A stretch of 64,000 bases of DNA from Haliotis asinina (Eukaryota > Mollusca > Gastropoda > Lepetellida > Haliotidae), in contig NC_090285.1 of NCBI RefSeq assembly GCF_037392515.1, positions 2,049,501 through 2,113,500 of the forward strand. The letters run 5' to 3'. Positions 43,888 through 56,349 of this stretch are shown piece by piece. Positions within the stretch are counted from its first letter, which is position 1. Each line of letters begins with the position of its first letter. The notes below the pieces were generated by a model, which had not been told where the DNA came from, searched no databases, and saw nothing but the letters and a program-made list of their open reading frames with translations. Both the position numbers and the translations under genes were made by a program.

Positions 43888-44364
43888 CACTCTTTTGGTT
43901 TTTTTTGCGCCTCTGGGGGTTGAAAAAGAGGCCTCCAAACGCGTGTCTCCTGGTAAGAACACCTAGTCTGTGACGCAATGTGATTGTTGTCAGTGATGTC
44001 ACGTTTCTGTGACGTCAGGACATTGTGAGCTCACAGGTGAGTCTTTCTATATATATCAGAACGTTGGAATGAGAGAACGTGTCCATTTACATTGAAGTTG
44101 ATGTAAGGACGGAATGTTGTGCAGCATTTAGCATTGTCCCACAGCAATCGGTGTCAGGCTGTCAATGAAGCAGTAATACCGTCAGTTCTACCTTGGATTA
44201 CACACAATATTTCACTTCACAGCATGGCTGAGATAACAGAAAGTGTCCACAGCAAATTATATATATCAACATGATGTATAGTCATGGAGTAATTCATTTG
44301 TACTTTCTTCAGTCAGAGATGAACTCGACGTTTCTCTAGCTATGTTCCTGCAGGAATAAAAAGT

Positions 44365-44436
44365 TGCGTCGGCCGGGAATCGAACCCGGATCGACTGCTT
44401 GGAAGGCAACCATGCTAACCTTTACACCACCAACGC
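44365..44436 (-). tRNA. tRNA-Gly-TCC: tRNA-Gly(TCC), unit 45, C5T variant
   Basis: U5.G68 wobble as in unit 44; flank B. Confidence 0.95.
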
Positions 44437-44753
44437 TGACCATGCTAGGATTGGTTGAATAGGCATCTTAATGAAATTTGCTGATTGATTGGCCACGCTT
44501 CGAGGCACGCCACTAAACGAGACGGCTTACGTCACAAACTGAATGAAATTGGGCTTTGGAAATGTATTTCTGTCTTATGCAACGAGGGTCTACAATCTAC
44601 GAAGCACTGATAACAAATTGTATTTAAATGAAGAGGACACTGCATTTGCATCCATATGGAGTAAATGGACACGTCAACTGAACACTTCCTCCTTGCCAGC
44701 TGTCTTCTTTAACTTAAGAATGAGAAGCTAAGAAAAGGCACTGCTAGTGTGAA

Positions 44754-44824
44754 GCATCGGTGGTCTAGTGGTAGAATACTCGCCTGCCACGCGGGTGACC
44801 CGGGTTCGATTCCCGGTCGATGCA
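44754..44824 (+). tRNA. tRNA-Gly-GCC: tRNA-Gly(GCC), unit 46
   Basis: Consensus body; tail T5-GG-T8; 5' flank reads CTGCTAGTG instead of CTGTTAGTG. Confidence 0.97.
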
Positions 44825-45302
44825 CACTCTTTTTGGTTTTTTTTGCGCCTCTGGGGGTTGAAAAAGAGGCCTCCAAACGCGTGTCTCCTGGTAAGAACAC
44901 CTAGTCTGTGACGCAATGTGATTGTTGTCAGTGATGTCACGTTTCTGTGACGTCAGGACATTGTGAGCTCACAGGTGAGTCTTTCTATATATATCAGAAC
45001 GTTGGAATGAGAGAACGTGTCCATTTACATTGAAGTTGATGTAAGGACGGAATGTTGTGCAGCTTTTAGCATTGTCCCACAGCAATCGGTGTCAGGCTGT
45101 CAATGAAGCAGTAATACCGTCAGTTCTACGTTGGATTACACACAATATTTCACTTCACAGCATGGCTGAGATAACAGAAAGTGTCCACAGCAAATTATAT
45201 ATATCAACATGATGTATAGTCATGGAGTAATTCATTTGTACTTTCTTCAGTCAGAGATGAACTCGACGTTTCTCTAGCTATGTTCCTGCAGGAATAAAAA
45301 GT

Positions 45303-45374
45303 TGCGTCGGCCGGGAATCGAACCCGGATCGACTGCTTGGAAGGCAACCATGCTAACCTTTACACCACCGACGC
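45303..45374 (-). tRNA. tRNA-Gly-TCC: tRNA-Gly(TCC), unit 46
   Basis: Consensus body; flank A. Confidence 0.97.
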
Positions 45375-45691
45375 TGACCATGCTAAGCTTTGTTGAATAG
45401 GCATCTTAATGAAATTTGCTGATTGATTGGTAACGCTTCGAGGCACGCCACTAAACGAGACGGCTTACGTCACAAACTGAATGAAATTGGGCTTTGGAAA
45501 TGTATTTCTGTCTTATGCAACGAGGGTCTACAATCTACGAAGCACTGATAACAAATTGTATTTAAATGAAGAGGACACTGCATTTGCATCCATATGGAGT
45601 AAATGGACACGTCAACTGAACACTTCCTCCTTGCCAGCTGTCTTCTTTAACTTAAGAATGAGAAGCTAAGAAAAGGCACTGTTAGTGTGAA

Positions 45692-45762
45692 GCATCGCTG
45701 GTCTAGTGGTAGAATACTCGCCTGCCACGCGGGTGACCCGGGTTCGATTCCCGGTCGATGCA
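45692..45762 (+). tRNA. tRNA-Gly-GCC: tRNA-Gly(GCC), unit 47, G7C variant
   Basis: C7.U66 mismatch as in unit 42, five units earlier. Tail T4-GG-T8. Confidence 0.92.
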
Positions 45763-46239
45763 CACTCTTTTGGTTTTTTTTGCGCCTCTGGGGGTTGAAA
45801 AAGAGGCCTCCAAACGCGTGTCTCCTGGTAAGAACACCTAGTCTGTGACGCAATGTGATTGTTGTCAGTGATGTTACGTTTCTGTGACGTCAGGACATTG
45901 TGAGCTCACAGGTGAGTCTTTCTATATATATCAGAACGTTGGAATGAGAGAACGTGTCCATTTACATTGAAGTTGATGTAAGGACGGAATGTTGTGCAGC
46001 ATTTAGCATTGTCCCACAGCAATCGGTGTCAGGCTGTCAATGAAGCAGTAATACCGTCAGTTCTACCTTGGATTACACACAATATTTCACTTCACAGCAT
46101 GGCTGAGATAACAGAAAGTGTCCACAGCAAATTATATATATCAACATGATGTATAGTCATGGAGTAATTCATTTGTACTTTCTTCAGTCAGAGATGAACT
46201 CGACGTTTCTCTAGCTATGTTCCTGCAGGAATAAAAAGT

Positions 46240-46311
46240 TGCGTCGGCCGGGAAGCGAACCCGGATCGACTGCTTGGAAGGCAACCATGCTAACCTTTAC
46301 ACCACCGACGC
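46240..46311 (-). tRNA. tRNA-Gly-TCC: tRNA-Gly(TCC), unit 47, A58C variant
   Basis: The T loop reads TTCGCTT, losing A58 and a B-box base, so probably a poor gene. Both tRNAs of this unit are altered. Flank A. Confidence 0.85.
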
Positions 46312-46628
46312 TGACCATGCTAAGCTTTGTTGAATAGGCATCTTAATGAAATTTGCTGATTGATTGGCCACGCTTCGAGGCACGCCACTAAACGAGACGG
46401 CTTACGTCACAAACTGAATGAAATTGGGCTTTGGAAATGTATTTCTGTCTTATGCAACGAGGGTCTACAATCTACGAAGCACTGATAACAAATTGTATTT
46501 AAATGAAGAGGACACTGCATTTGCATCCATATGGAGTAAATGGACACGTCAACTGAACACTTCCTCCTTGCCAGCTGTCTTCTTTAACTTAAGAATGGGA
46601 AGCTAAGAAAAGGCACTGTTAGTGTGAA

Positions 46629-46699
46629 GCATCGGTGGTCTAGTGGTAGAATACTCGCCTGCCACGCGGGTGACCCGGGTTCGATTCCCGGTCGATGCA
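46629..46699 (+). tRNA. tRNA-Gly-GCC: tRNA-Gly(GCC), unit 48
   Basis: Consensus body; tail T5-GG-T7. Confidence 0.97.
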
Positions 46700-47176
46700 C
46701 ACTCTTTTTGGTTTTTTTGCGCCTCTGGGGGTTGAAAAAGAGGCCTCCAAACGCGTGTCTCCTGGTAAGAACACCTAGTCTGTGACGCAATGTGATTGTT
46801 GTCAGTGATGTCACGTTTCTGTGACGTCAGGACATTGTGAGGTCACAGGTGAGTATTTCTATATATATCAGAACGTTGGAATGAGAGAACGTGTCCATTT
46901 ACATTGAAGTTGATGTAAGGACGGAATGTTGTGCAGCTTTTAGCATTGTCCCACAGCAATCGGTGTCAGGCTGTCAATGAAGCAGTAATACCGTCAGTTC
47001 TACGTGGGATTACACACAATATTTCACTTCACAGCATGGCTGAGATAACAGAAAGTGTCCACAGCAAATTATATATATCAACATGATGTATAGTCATGGA
47101 GTAATTCATTTGTACTTTCTTCAGTCAGAGATGAACTCGACGTTTCTCTAGCTATGTTCCTGCAGGAATAAAAAGT

Positions 47177-47248
47177 TGCGTCGGCCGGGAATCGAACCCG
47201 GATCGACTGCTTGGAAGGCAACCATGCTAACCTTTACACCACCGACGC
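47177..47248 (-). tRNA. tRNA-Gly-TCC: tRNA-Gly(TCC), unit 48
   Basis: Consensus body; flank B. Confidence 0.97.
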
Positions 47249-47565
47249 TGACCATGCTAGGATTGGTTGAATAGGCATCTTAATGAAATTTGCTGATTGA
47301 TTGGCCACGCTTCGAGGCACGCCACTAAACGAGACGGCTTACGTCACAAACTGAATGAAATTGGGCTTTGGAAATGTATTTCTGTCTTATGCAACGAGGG
47401 TCTACAATCTACGAAGCACTGATAACAAATTGTATTTAAATGAAGAGGACACTGCATTTGCATCCATATGGAGTAAATGGACACGTCAACTGAACACTTC
47501 CTCCTTGCCAGCTGTCTTCTTTAACTTAAGAATGAGAAGCTAAGAAAAGGCACTGTTAGTGTGAA

Positions 47566-47636
47566 GCATCGCTGGTCTAGTGGTAGAATACTCGCCTGCC
47601 ACGCGGGTGACCCGGGTTCGATTCCCGGTCGATGCA
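47566..47636 (+). tRNA. tRNA-Gly-GCC: tRNA-Gly(GCC), unit 49, G7C variant
   Basis: C7.U66 mismatch. Tail T4-GG-T8. Confidence 0.92.
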
Positions 47637-48113
47637 CACTCTTTTGGTTTTTTTTGCGCCTCTGGGGGTTGAAAAAGAGGCCTCCAAACGCGTGTCTCCT
47701 GGTAAGAACACCTAGTCTGTGACGCAATGTGATTGTTGTCAGTGATGTCACGTTTCTGTGACGTCAGGACATTGTGAGGTCACAGGTGAGTCTTTCTATA
47801 TATATCAGAACGTTGGAATGAGAGAACGTGTCCATTTACATTGAAGTTGATGTAAGGACGGAATGTTGTGCAGCTTTTAGCATTGTCCCACAGCAATCGG
47901 TGTCAGGCTGTCAATGAAGCAGTAATACCGTCAGTTCTACGTTGGATTACACACAATATTTCACTTCACAGCATGGCTGAGATAACAGAAAGTGTCCACA
48001 GCAAATTATATATATCAACATGATGTATAGTCATGGAGTAATTCATTTGTACTTTCTTCAGTCAGAGATGAACTCGACGTTTCTCTAGCTATGTTCCTGC
48101 AGGAATAAAAAGT

Positions 48114-48185
48114 TGCGTCGGCCGGGAATCGAACCCGGATCGACTGCTTGGAAGGCAACCATGCTAACCTTTACACCACCAACGC
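48114..48185 (-). tRNA. tRNA-Gly-TCC: tRNA-Gly(TCC), unit 49, C5T variant
   Basis: U5.G68 wobble; flank B. Confidence 0.95.
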
Positions 48186-48502
48186 TGACCATGCTAGGAT
48201 TGGTTGAATAGGCATCTTAATGAAATTTGCTGATTGATTGGCCACGTTTCGAGGCACGCCACTAAACGAGACGGCTTACGTCACAAACTGAATGAAATTG
48301 GGCTTTGGAAATGTATTTCTGTCTTATGCAACGAGGGTCTACAATCTACGAAGCACTGATAACAAATTGTATTTAAATGAAGAGGACACTGCATTTGCAT
48401 CCATATGGAGTAAATGGACACGTCAACTGAACACTTCCTCCTTGCCAGCTGTCTTCTTTAACTTAAGAATGAGAAGCTAAGAAAAGGCACTGTTAGTGTG
48501 AA

Positions 48503-48573
48503 GCATCGGTGGTCTAGTGGTAGAATACTCGCCTGCCACGCGGGTGACCCGGGTTCGATTCCCGGTCGATGCA
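48503..48573 (+). tRNA. tRNA-Gly-GCC: tRNA-Gly(GCC), unit 50
   Basis: Consensus body; tail T5-GG-T8. Confidence 0.97.
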
Positions 48574-49051
48574 CACTCTTTTTGGTTTTTTTTGCGCCTC
48601 TGGGGGTTGAAAAAGAGGCCTCCAAACGCGTGTCTCCTGGTAAGAACACCTAGTCTGTGACGCAATGTGATTGTTGTCAGTGATGTCACGTTTCTGTGAC
48701 GTCAGGACATTGTGAGGTCACAGGTGAGTCTTTCTATATATATCAGAACGTTGGAATGAGAGAACGTGTCCATTTACATTGAAGTTGATGTAAGGACGGA
48801 ATGTTGTGCAGCTTTTAGCATTGTCCCACAGCAATCGGTGTCAGGCTGTCAATGAAGCAGTAATACCGTCAGTTCTACGTTGGATTACACACAATATTTC
48901 ACTTCACAGCATGGCTGAGATAACAGAAAGTGTCCACAGCAAATTATATATATCAACATGATGTATAGTCATGGAGTAATTCATTTGTACTTTCTTCAGT
49001 CAGAGATGAACTCGACGTTTCTCTAGCTATGTTCCTGCAGGAATAAAAAGT

Positions 49052-49123
49052 TGCGTCGGCCGGGAATCGAACCCGGATCGACTGCTTGGAAGGCAACCAT
49101 GCTAACCTTTACACCACCGACGC
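49052..49123 (-). tRNA. tRNA-Gly-TCC: tRNA-Gly(TCC), unit 50
   Basis: Consensus body; flank A. Confidence 0.97.
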
Positions 49124-49440
49124 TGACCATGCTAAGCTTTGTTGAATAGGCATCTTAATGAAATTTGCTGATTGATTGGCCACGCTTCGAGGCACGCCAC
49201 TAAACGAGACGGCTTACGTCACAAACTGAATGAAATTGGGCTTTGGAAATGTATTTCTGTCTTATGCAACGAGGGTCTACAATCTACGAAGCACTGATAA
49301 CAAATTGTATTTAAATGAAGAGGACACTGCATTTGCATCCATATGGAGTAAATGGACACGTCAACTGAACACTTCCTCCTTGCCAGCTGTCTTCTTTAAC
49401 TTAAGAATGAGAAGCTAAGAAAAGGCACTGTTAGTGTGAA

Positions 49441-49511
49441 GCATCGGTGGTCTAGTGGTAGAATACTCGCCTGCCACGCGGGTGACCCGGGTTCGATTCC
49501 CGGTCGATGCA
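49441..49511 (+). tRNA. tRNA-Gly-GCC: tRNA-Gly(GCC), unit 51
   Basis: Consensus body; tail T4-GG-T8. Its TCC partner is deleted, so the next gene is another GCC in the same direction 202 bp away. Confidence 0.97.
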
Positions 49512-49632
49512 CACTCTTTTGGTTTTTTTTGCGCCTCTGGGGGTTGAAAAAGAGGCCTCCAAACGCGTGTCTCCTGGTAAGAACACCTAGTCTGTGACGT
49601 AATGTGATTGTTGTCAGTGATGTCACGTTTCT

Positions 49633-49636
49633 GTCA
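49633..49636. other. Junction of a ~664-bp array deletion (units 51/52)
   Basis: CRE-cluster sequence ending TTTCTGT is joined directly to CAACTGAAC from the next unit's GCC upstream region, with GT shared by both parents. The lost part held the TCC gene of unit 51, the TATA module and most of the divergent spacer. Two GCC genes now lie 273 bp apart, start to start. Confidence 0.95.
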
Positions 49637-49713
49637 ACTGAACACTTCCTCCTTGCCAGCTGTCTTCTTTAACTTAAGAATGAGAAGCTAAGAAAAGGCA
49701 CTGTTAGTGTGAA

Positions 49714-49784
49714 GCATCGCTGGTCTAGTGGTAGAATACTCGCCTGCCACGCGGGTGACCCGGGTTCGATTCCCGGTCGATGCA
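49714..49784 (+). tRNA. tRNA-Gly-GCC: tRNA-Gly(GCC), unit 52, G7C variant
   Basis: C7.U66 mismatch. Tail T4-GG-T8. It has lost its distal 5' flank, including the octamer, through the deletion. Confidence 0.92.
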
Positions 49785-50261
49785 CACTCTTTTGGTTTTT
49801 TTTGCGCCTCTGGGGGTTGAAAAAGAGGCCTCCAAACGCGTGTCTCCTGGTAAGAACACCTAGTCTGTGACGCAATGTGATTGTTGTCAGTGATGTCACG
49901 TTTCTGTGACGTCAGGACATTGTGAGGTCACAGGTGAGTCTTTCTATATATATCAGAACGTTGGAATGAGAGAACGTGTCCATTTACATTGAAGTTGATG
50001 TAAGGACGGAATGTTGTGCAGCTTTTAGCATTGTCCCACAGCAATCGGTGTCAGGCTGTCAATGAAGCAGTAATACCGTCAGTTCTACGTTGGATTACAC
50101 ACAATATTTCACTTCACAGCATGGCTGAGATAACAGAAAGTGTCCACAGCAAATTATATATATCAACATGATGTATAGTCATGGAGTAATTCATTTGTAC
50201 TTTCTTCAGTCAGAGATGAACTCGACGTTTCTCTAGCTATGTTCCTGCAGGAATAAAAAGT

Positions 50262-50333
50262 TGCGTCGGCCGGGAATCGAACCCGGATCGACTGCTTGGA
50301 AGGCAACCATGCTAACCTTTACACCACCGACGC
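50262..50333 (-). tRNA. tRNA-Gly-TCC: tRNA-Gly(TCC), unit 52
   Basis: Consensus body; flank A. Confidence 0.97.
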
Positions 50334-50650
50334 TGACCATGCTAAGCTTTGTTGAATAGGCATCTTAATGAAATTTGCTGATTGATTGGCCACGCTTCGA
50401 GGCACGCCACTAAACGAGACGGCTTACGTCACAAACTGAATGAAATTGGGCTTTGGAAATGTATTTCTGTCTTATGCAACGAGGGTCTACAATCTATGAA
50501 GCACTGATAACAAATTGTATTTAAATGAAGAGGACACTGCATTTGCATCCATATGGAGTAAATGGACACGTCAACTGAACACTTCCTCCTTGCCAGCTGT
50601 CTTCTTTAACTTAAGAATGAGAAGCTAAGAAAAGGCACTGTTAGTGTGAA

Positions 50651-50721
50651 GCATCGGTGGTCTAGTGGTAGAATACTCGCCTGCCACGCGGGTGACCCGG
50701 GTTCGATTCCCGGTCGATGCA
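50651..50721 (+). tRNA. tRNA-Gly-GCC: tRNA-Gly(GCC), unit 53
   Basis: Consensus body; tail T5-GG-T8; upstream spacer has CTATGAAG instead of CTACGAAG. Confidence 0.97.
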
Positions 50722-51199
50722 CACTCTTTTTGGTTTTTTTTGCGCCTCTGGGGGTTGAAAAAGAGGCCTCCAAACGCGTGTCTCCTGGTAAGAACACCTA
50801 GTCTGTGACGCAATGTGATTGTTGTCAGTGATGTCACGTTTCTGTGACGTCAGGACATTGTGAGGTCACAGGTGAGTCTTTCTATATATATCAGAACGTT
50901 GGAATGAGAGAACGTGTCCATTTACATTGAAGTTGATGTAAGGACGGAATGTTGTGCAGCTTTTAGCATTGTCCCACAGCAATCGGTGTCAGGCTGTCAA
51001 TGAAGCAGTAATACCGTCAGTTCTACCTTGGATTACACACAATATTTCACTTCACAGCATGGCTGAGATAACAGAAAGTGTCCACAGCAAATTATATATA
51101 TCAACATGATGTATAGTCATGGAGTAATTCATTTGTACTTTCTTCAGTCAGAGATGAACTCGACGTTTCTCTAGCTATGTTCCTGCAGGAATAAAAAGT

Positions 51200-51271
51200 T
51201 GCGTCGGCCGGGAATCGAACCCGGATCGACTGCTTGGAAGGCAACCATGCTAACCTTTACACCACCGACGC
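51200..51271 (-). tRNA. tRNA-Gly-TCC: tRNA-Gly(TCC), unit 53
   Basis: Consensus body; flank A. Confidence 0.97.
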
Positions 51272-51588
51272 TGACCATGCTAAGCTTTGTTGAATAGGCA
51301 TCTTATTGAAATTTGCTGATTGATTGGCCACGCTTCGAGGCACGCCACTAAACGAGACGGCTTACGTCACAAACTGAATGAAATTGGGCTTTGGAAATGT
51401 ATTTCTGTCTTATGCAACGAGGGTCTACAATCTACGAAGCACTGATAACAAATTGTATTTAAATGAAGAGGACACTGCATTTGCATCCATATGGAGTAAA
51501 TGGACACGTCAACTGAACACTTCCTCCTTGCCAGCTGTCTTCTTTAACTTAAGAATGAGAAGCTAAGAAAAGGCACTGTTAGTGTGAA

Positions 51589-51659
51589 GCATCGGTGGTC
51601 TAGTGGTAGAATACTCGCCTGCCACGCGGGTGACCCGGGTTCGATTCCCGGTCGATGCA
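51589..51659 (+). tRNA. tRNA-Gly-GCC: tRNA-Gly(GCC), unit 54
   Basis: Consensus body; tail T5-GGG-T8, the form typical of the far left of the array. Confidence 0.97.
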
Positions 51660-52138
51660 CACTCTTTTTGGGTTTTTTTTGCGCCTCTGGGGGTTGAAAA
51701 AGAGGCCTCCAAACGCGTGTCTCCTGGTAAGAACACCTAGTCTGTGACGCAATGTGATTGTTGTCAGTGATGTCACGTTTCTGTGACGTCAGGACATTGT
51801 GAGGTCACAGGTGAGTCTTTCTATATATATCAGAACGTTGGAATGAGAGAACGTGTCCATTTACATTGAAGTTGATGTAAGGACGGAATGTTGTGCAGCT
51901 TTTAGCATTGTCCCACAGCAATCGGTGTCAGGCTGTCAATGAAGCAGTAATACCGTCAGTTCTACGTTGGATTACACACAATATTTCACTTCACAGCATG
52001 GCTGAGATAACAGAAAGTGTCCACAGCAAATTATATATATCAACATGATGTATAGTCATGGAGTAATTCATTTGTACTTTCTTCAGTCAGAGATGAACTC
52101 GACGTTTCTCTAGCTATGTTCCTGCAGGAATAAAAAGT

Positions 52139-52210
52139 TGCGTCGGCCGGGAATCGAACCCGGATCGACTGCTTGGAAGGCAACCATGCTAACCTTTACA
52201 CCACCGACGC
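52139..52210 (-). tRNA. tRNA-Gly-TCC: tRNA-Gly(TCC), unit 54
   Basis: Consensus body; flank A. Confidence 0.97.
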
Positions 52211-52527
52211 TGACCATGCTAAGCTTTGTTGAATAGGCATCTTAATGAAATTTGCTGATTGATTGGCCACGCTTCGAGGCACGCCACTAAACGAGACGGC
52301 TTACGTCACAAACTGAATGAAATTGGGCTTTGGAAATGTATTTCTGTCTTATGCAACGAGGGTCTACAATCTATGAAGCACTGATAACAAATTGTATTTA
52401 AATGAAGAGGACACTGCATTTGCATCCATATGGAGTAAATGGACACGTCAACTGAACACTTCCTCCTTGCCAGCTGTCTTCTTTAACTTAAGAATGAGAA
52501 GCTAAGAAAAGGCACTGTTAGTGTGAA

Positions 52528-52598
52528 GCATCGGTGGTCTAGTGGTAGAATACTCGCCTGCCACGCGGGTGACCCGGGTTCGATTCCCGGTCGATGCA
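52528..52598 (+). tRNA. tRNA-Gly-GCC: tRNA-Gly(GCC), unit 55
   Basis: Consensus body; tail T5-GG-T8; CTATGAAG upstream. Confidence 0.97.
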
Positions 52599-53076
52599 CA
52601 CTCTTTTTGGTTTTTTTTGCGCCTCTGGGGGTTGAAAAAGAGGCCTCCAAACGCGTGTCTCCTGGTAAGAACACCTAGTCTGTGACGCAATGTGATTGTT
52701 GTCAGTGATGTCACGTTTCTGTGACGTCAGGACATTGTGAGGTCACAGGTGAGTCTTTCTATATATATCAGAACGTTGGAATGAGAGAACGTGTCCATTT
52801 ACATTGAAGTTGATGTAAGGACGGAATGTTGTGCAGCTTTTAGCATTGTCCCACAGCAATCGGTGTCAGGCTGTCAATGAAGCAGTAATACCGTCAGTTC
52901 TACCTTGGATTACACACAATATTTCACTTCACAGCATGGCTGAGATAACAGAAAGTGTCCACAGCAAATTATATATATCAACATGATGTATAGTCATGGA
53001 GTAATTCATTTGTACTTTCTTCAGTCAGAGATGAACTCGACGTTTCTCTAGCTATGTTCCTGCAGGAATAAAAAGT

Positions 53077-53148
53077 TGCGTCGGCCGGGAATCGAACCCG
53101 GATCGACTGCTTGGAAGGCAACCATGCTAACCTTTACACCACCGACGC
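53077..53148 (-). tRNA. tRNA-Gly-TCC: tRNA-Gly(TCC), unit 55
   Basis: Consensus body; flank A. Confidence 0.97.
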
Positions 53149-53465
53149 TGACCATGCTAAGCTTTGTTGAATAGGCATCTTAATGAAATTTGCTGATTGA
53201 TTGGCCACGCTTCGAGGCACGCCACTAAACGAGACGGCTTACGTCACAAACTGAATGAAATTGGGCTTTGGAAATGTATTTCTGTCTTATGCAACGAGGG
53301 TCTACAATCTATGAAGCACTGATAACAAATTGTATTTAAATGAAGAGGACACTGCATTTGCATCCATATGGAGTAAATGGACACGTCAACTGAACACTTC
53401 CTCCTTGCCAGCTGTCTTCTTTAACTTAAGAATGAGAAGCTAAGAAAAGGCACTGTTAGTGTGAA

Positions 53466-53536
53466 GCATCGGTGGTCTAGTGGTAGAATACTCGCCTGCC
53501 ACGCGGGTGACCCGGGTTCGATTCCCGGTCGATGCA
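53466..53536 (+). tRNA. tRNA-Gly-GCC: tRNA-Gly(GCC), unit 56
   Basis: Consensus body; tail T5-GG-T8; CTATGAAG upstream. Confidence 0.97.
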
Positions 53537-54014
53537 CACTCTTTTTGGTTTTTTTTGCGCCTCTGGGGGTTGAAAAAGAGGCCTCCAAACGCGTGTCTCC
53601 TGGTAAGAACACCTAGTCTGTGACGCAATGTGATTGTTGTCAGTGATGTCACGTTTCTGTGACGTCAGGACATTGTGAGGTCACAGGTGAGTCTTTCTAT
53701 ATATATCAGAACGTTGGAATGAGAGAACGTGTCCATTTACATTGAAGTTGATGTAAGGACGGAATGTTGTGCAGCTTTTAGCATTGTCCCACAGCAATCG
53801 GTGTCAGGCTGTCAATGAAGCAGTAATACCGTCAGTTCTACGTTGGATTACACACAATATTTCACTTCACAGCATGGCTGAGATAACAGAAAGTGTCCAC
53901 AGCAAATTATATATATCAACATGATGTATAGTCATGGAGTAATTCATTTGTACTTTCTTCAGTCAGAGATGAACTCGACGTTTCTCTAGCTATGTTCCTG
54001 CAGGAATAAAAAGT

Positions 54015-54086
54015 TGCGTCGGCCGGGAATCGAACCCGGATCGACTGCTTGGAAGGCAACCATGCTAACCTTTACACCACCGACGC
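54015..54086 (-). tRNA. tRNA-Gly-TCC: tRNA-Gly(TCC), unit 56
   Basis: Consensus body; flank A with TTTGTGG instead of TTTGTTG. Confidence 0.97.
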
Positions 54087-54403
54087 TGACCATGCTAAGC
54101 TTTGTGGAATAGGCATCTTAATGAAATTTGCTGATTGATTGGCCACGCTTCGAGGCACGCCACTAAACGAGACGGCTTACGTCACAAACTGAATGAAATT
54201 GGGCTTTGGAAATGTATTTCTGTCTTATGCAACGAGGGTCTACAATCTATGAAGCACTGATAACAAATTGTATTTAAATGAAGAGGACACTGCATTTGCA
54301 TCCATATGGAGTAAATGGACACGTCAACTGAACACTTCCTCCTTGCCAGCTGTCTTCTTTAACTTAAGAATGAGAAGCTAAGAAAAGGCACTGTTAGTGT
54401 GAA

Positions 54404-54474
54404 GCATCGGTGGTCTAGTGGTAGAATACTCGCCTGCCACGCGGGTGACCCGGGTTCGATTCCCGGTCGATGCA
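54404..54474 (+). tRNA. tRNA-Gly-GCC: tRNA-Gly(GCC), unit 57
   Basis: Consensus body; tail T5-GG-T8; CTATGAAG upstream. Confidence 0.97.
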
Positions 54475-54952
54475 CACTCTTTTTGGTTTTTTTTGCGCCT
54501 CTGGGGGTTGAAAAAGAGGCCTCCAAACGCGTGTCTCCTGGTAAGAACACCTAGTCTGTGACGCAATGTGATTGTTGTCAGTGATGTCACGTTTCTGTGA
54601 CGTCAGGACATTGTGAGGTCACAGGTGAGTCTTTCTATATATATCAGAACGTTGGAATGAGAGAACGTGTCCATTTACATTGAAGTTGATGTAAGGACGG
54701 AATGTTGTGCAGCTTTTAGCATTGTCCCACAGCAATCGGTGTCAGGCTGTCAATGAAGCAGTAATACCGTCAGTTCTACCTTGGATTACACACAATATTT
54801 CACTTCACAGCATGGCTGAGATAACAGAAAGTGTCCACAGCAAATTATATATATCAACATGATGTATAGTCATGGAGTAATTCATTTGTACTTTCTTCAG
54901 TCAGAGATGAACTCGACGTTTCTCTAGCTATGTTCCTGCAGGAATAAAAAGT

Positions 54953-55024
54953 TGCGTCGGCCGGGAATCGAACCCGGATCGACTGCTTGGAAGGCAACCA
55001 TGCTAACCTTTACACCACCGACGC
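54953..55024 (-). tRNA. tRNA-Gly-TCC: tRNA-Gly(TCC), unit 57
   Basis: Consensus body; flank A. Confidence 0.97.
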
Positions 55025-55341
55025 TGACCATGCTAAGCTTTGTTGGATAGGCATCTTATTGAAATTTGCTGATTGATTGGCCACGCTTCGAGGCACGCCA
55101 CTAAACGAGACGGCTTACGTCACAAACTGAATGAAATTGGGCTTTGGAAATGTATTTCTGTCTTATGCAACGAGGGTCTACAATCTACGAAGCACTGATA
55201 ACAAATTGTATTTAAATGAAGAGGACACTGCATTTGCATCCATATGGAGTAAATGGACACGTCAACTGAACACTTCCTCCTTGCCAGCTGTCTTCTTTAA
55301 CTTAAGAATGAGAAGCTAAGTAAAGGCACTGTTAGTGTGAA

Positions 55342-55412
55342 GCATCGGTGGTCTAGTGGTAGAATACTCGCCTGCCACGCGGGTGACCCGGGTTCGATTC
55401 CCGGTCGATGCA
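55342..55412 (+). tRNA. tRNA-Gly-GCC: tRNA-Gly(GCC), unit 58
   Basis: Consensus body; tail T4-GGG-T7; 5' flank reads AAGTAAAGG instead of AAGAAAAGG. Confidence 0.97.
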
Positions 55413-55889
55413 CACTCTTTTGGGTTTTTTTGCGCCTCTGGGGGTTGAAAAAGAGGCCTCCAAACGCGTGTCTCCTGGTAAGAACACCTAGTCTGTGACG
55501 CAATGTGATTGTTGTCAGTGATGTCACGTTTCTGTGACGTCAGGACATTGTGAGGTCACAGGTGAGTCTTTCTATATATATCAGAACGTTGGAATGAGAG
55601 AACGTGTCCATTTACATTGAAGTTGATGTAAGGACGGAATGTTGTGCAGCTTTTAGCATTGTCCCACAGCAATCGGTGTCAGGCTGTCAATGAAGCAGTA
55701 ATACCGTCAGTTCTACGTTGGATTACACACAATATTTCACTTCACAGCATGGCTGAGATAACAGAAAGTGTCCACAGCAAATTATATATATCAACATGAT
55801 GTATAGTCATGGAGTAATTCATTTGTACTTTCTTCAGTCAGAGATGAACTCGACGTTTCTCTAGCTATGTTCCTGCAGGAATAAAAAGT

Positions 55890-55961
55890 TGCGTCGGCCG
55901 GGAATCGAACCCGGATCGACTGCTTGGAAGGCAACCATGCTAACCTTTACACCACCGACGC
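55890..55961 (-). tRNA. tRNA-Gly-TCC: tRNA-Gly(TCC), unit 58
   Basis: Consensus body; flank B. Confidence 0.97.
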
Positions 55962-56278
55962 TGACCATGCTAGGATTGGTTGAATAGGCATCTTAATGAA
56001 ATTTGCTGATTGATTGGCCACGCTTCGAGGCACGCCACTAAACGAGACGGCTTACGTCACAAACTGAATGAAATTGGGCTTTGGAAATGTATTTCTGTCT
56101 TATGCAACGAGGGTCTACAATCTACGAAGCACTGATAACAAATTGTATTTAAATGAAGAGGACACTGCATTTGCATCCATATGGAGTAAATGGACACGTC
56201 AACTGAACACTTCCTCCTTGCCAGCTGTCTTCTTTAACTTAAGAATGAGAAGCTAAGTAAAGGCACTGTTAGTGTGAA

Positions 56279-56349
56279 GCATCGGTGGTCTAGTGGTAGA
56301 ATACTCGCCTGCCACGCGGGTGACCCGGGTTCGATTCCCGGTCGATGCA
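56279..56349 (+). tRNA. tRNA-Gly-GCC: tRNA-Gly(GCC), unit 59
   Basis: Consensus body; tail T4-GG-T8; AAGTAAAGG upstream as in unit 58. Confidence 0.97.
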
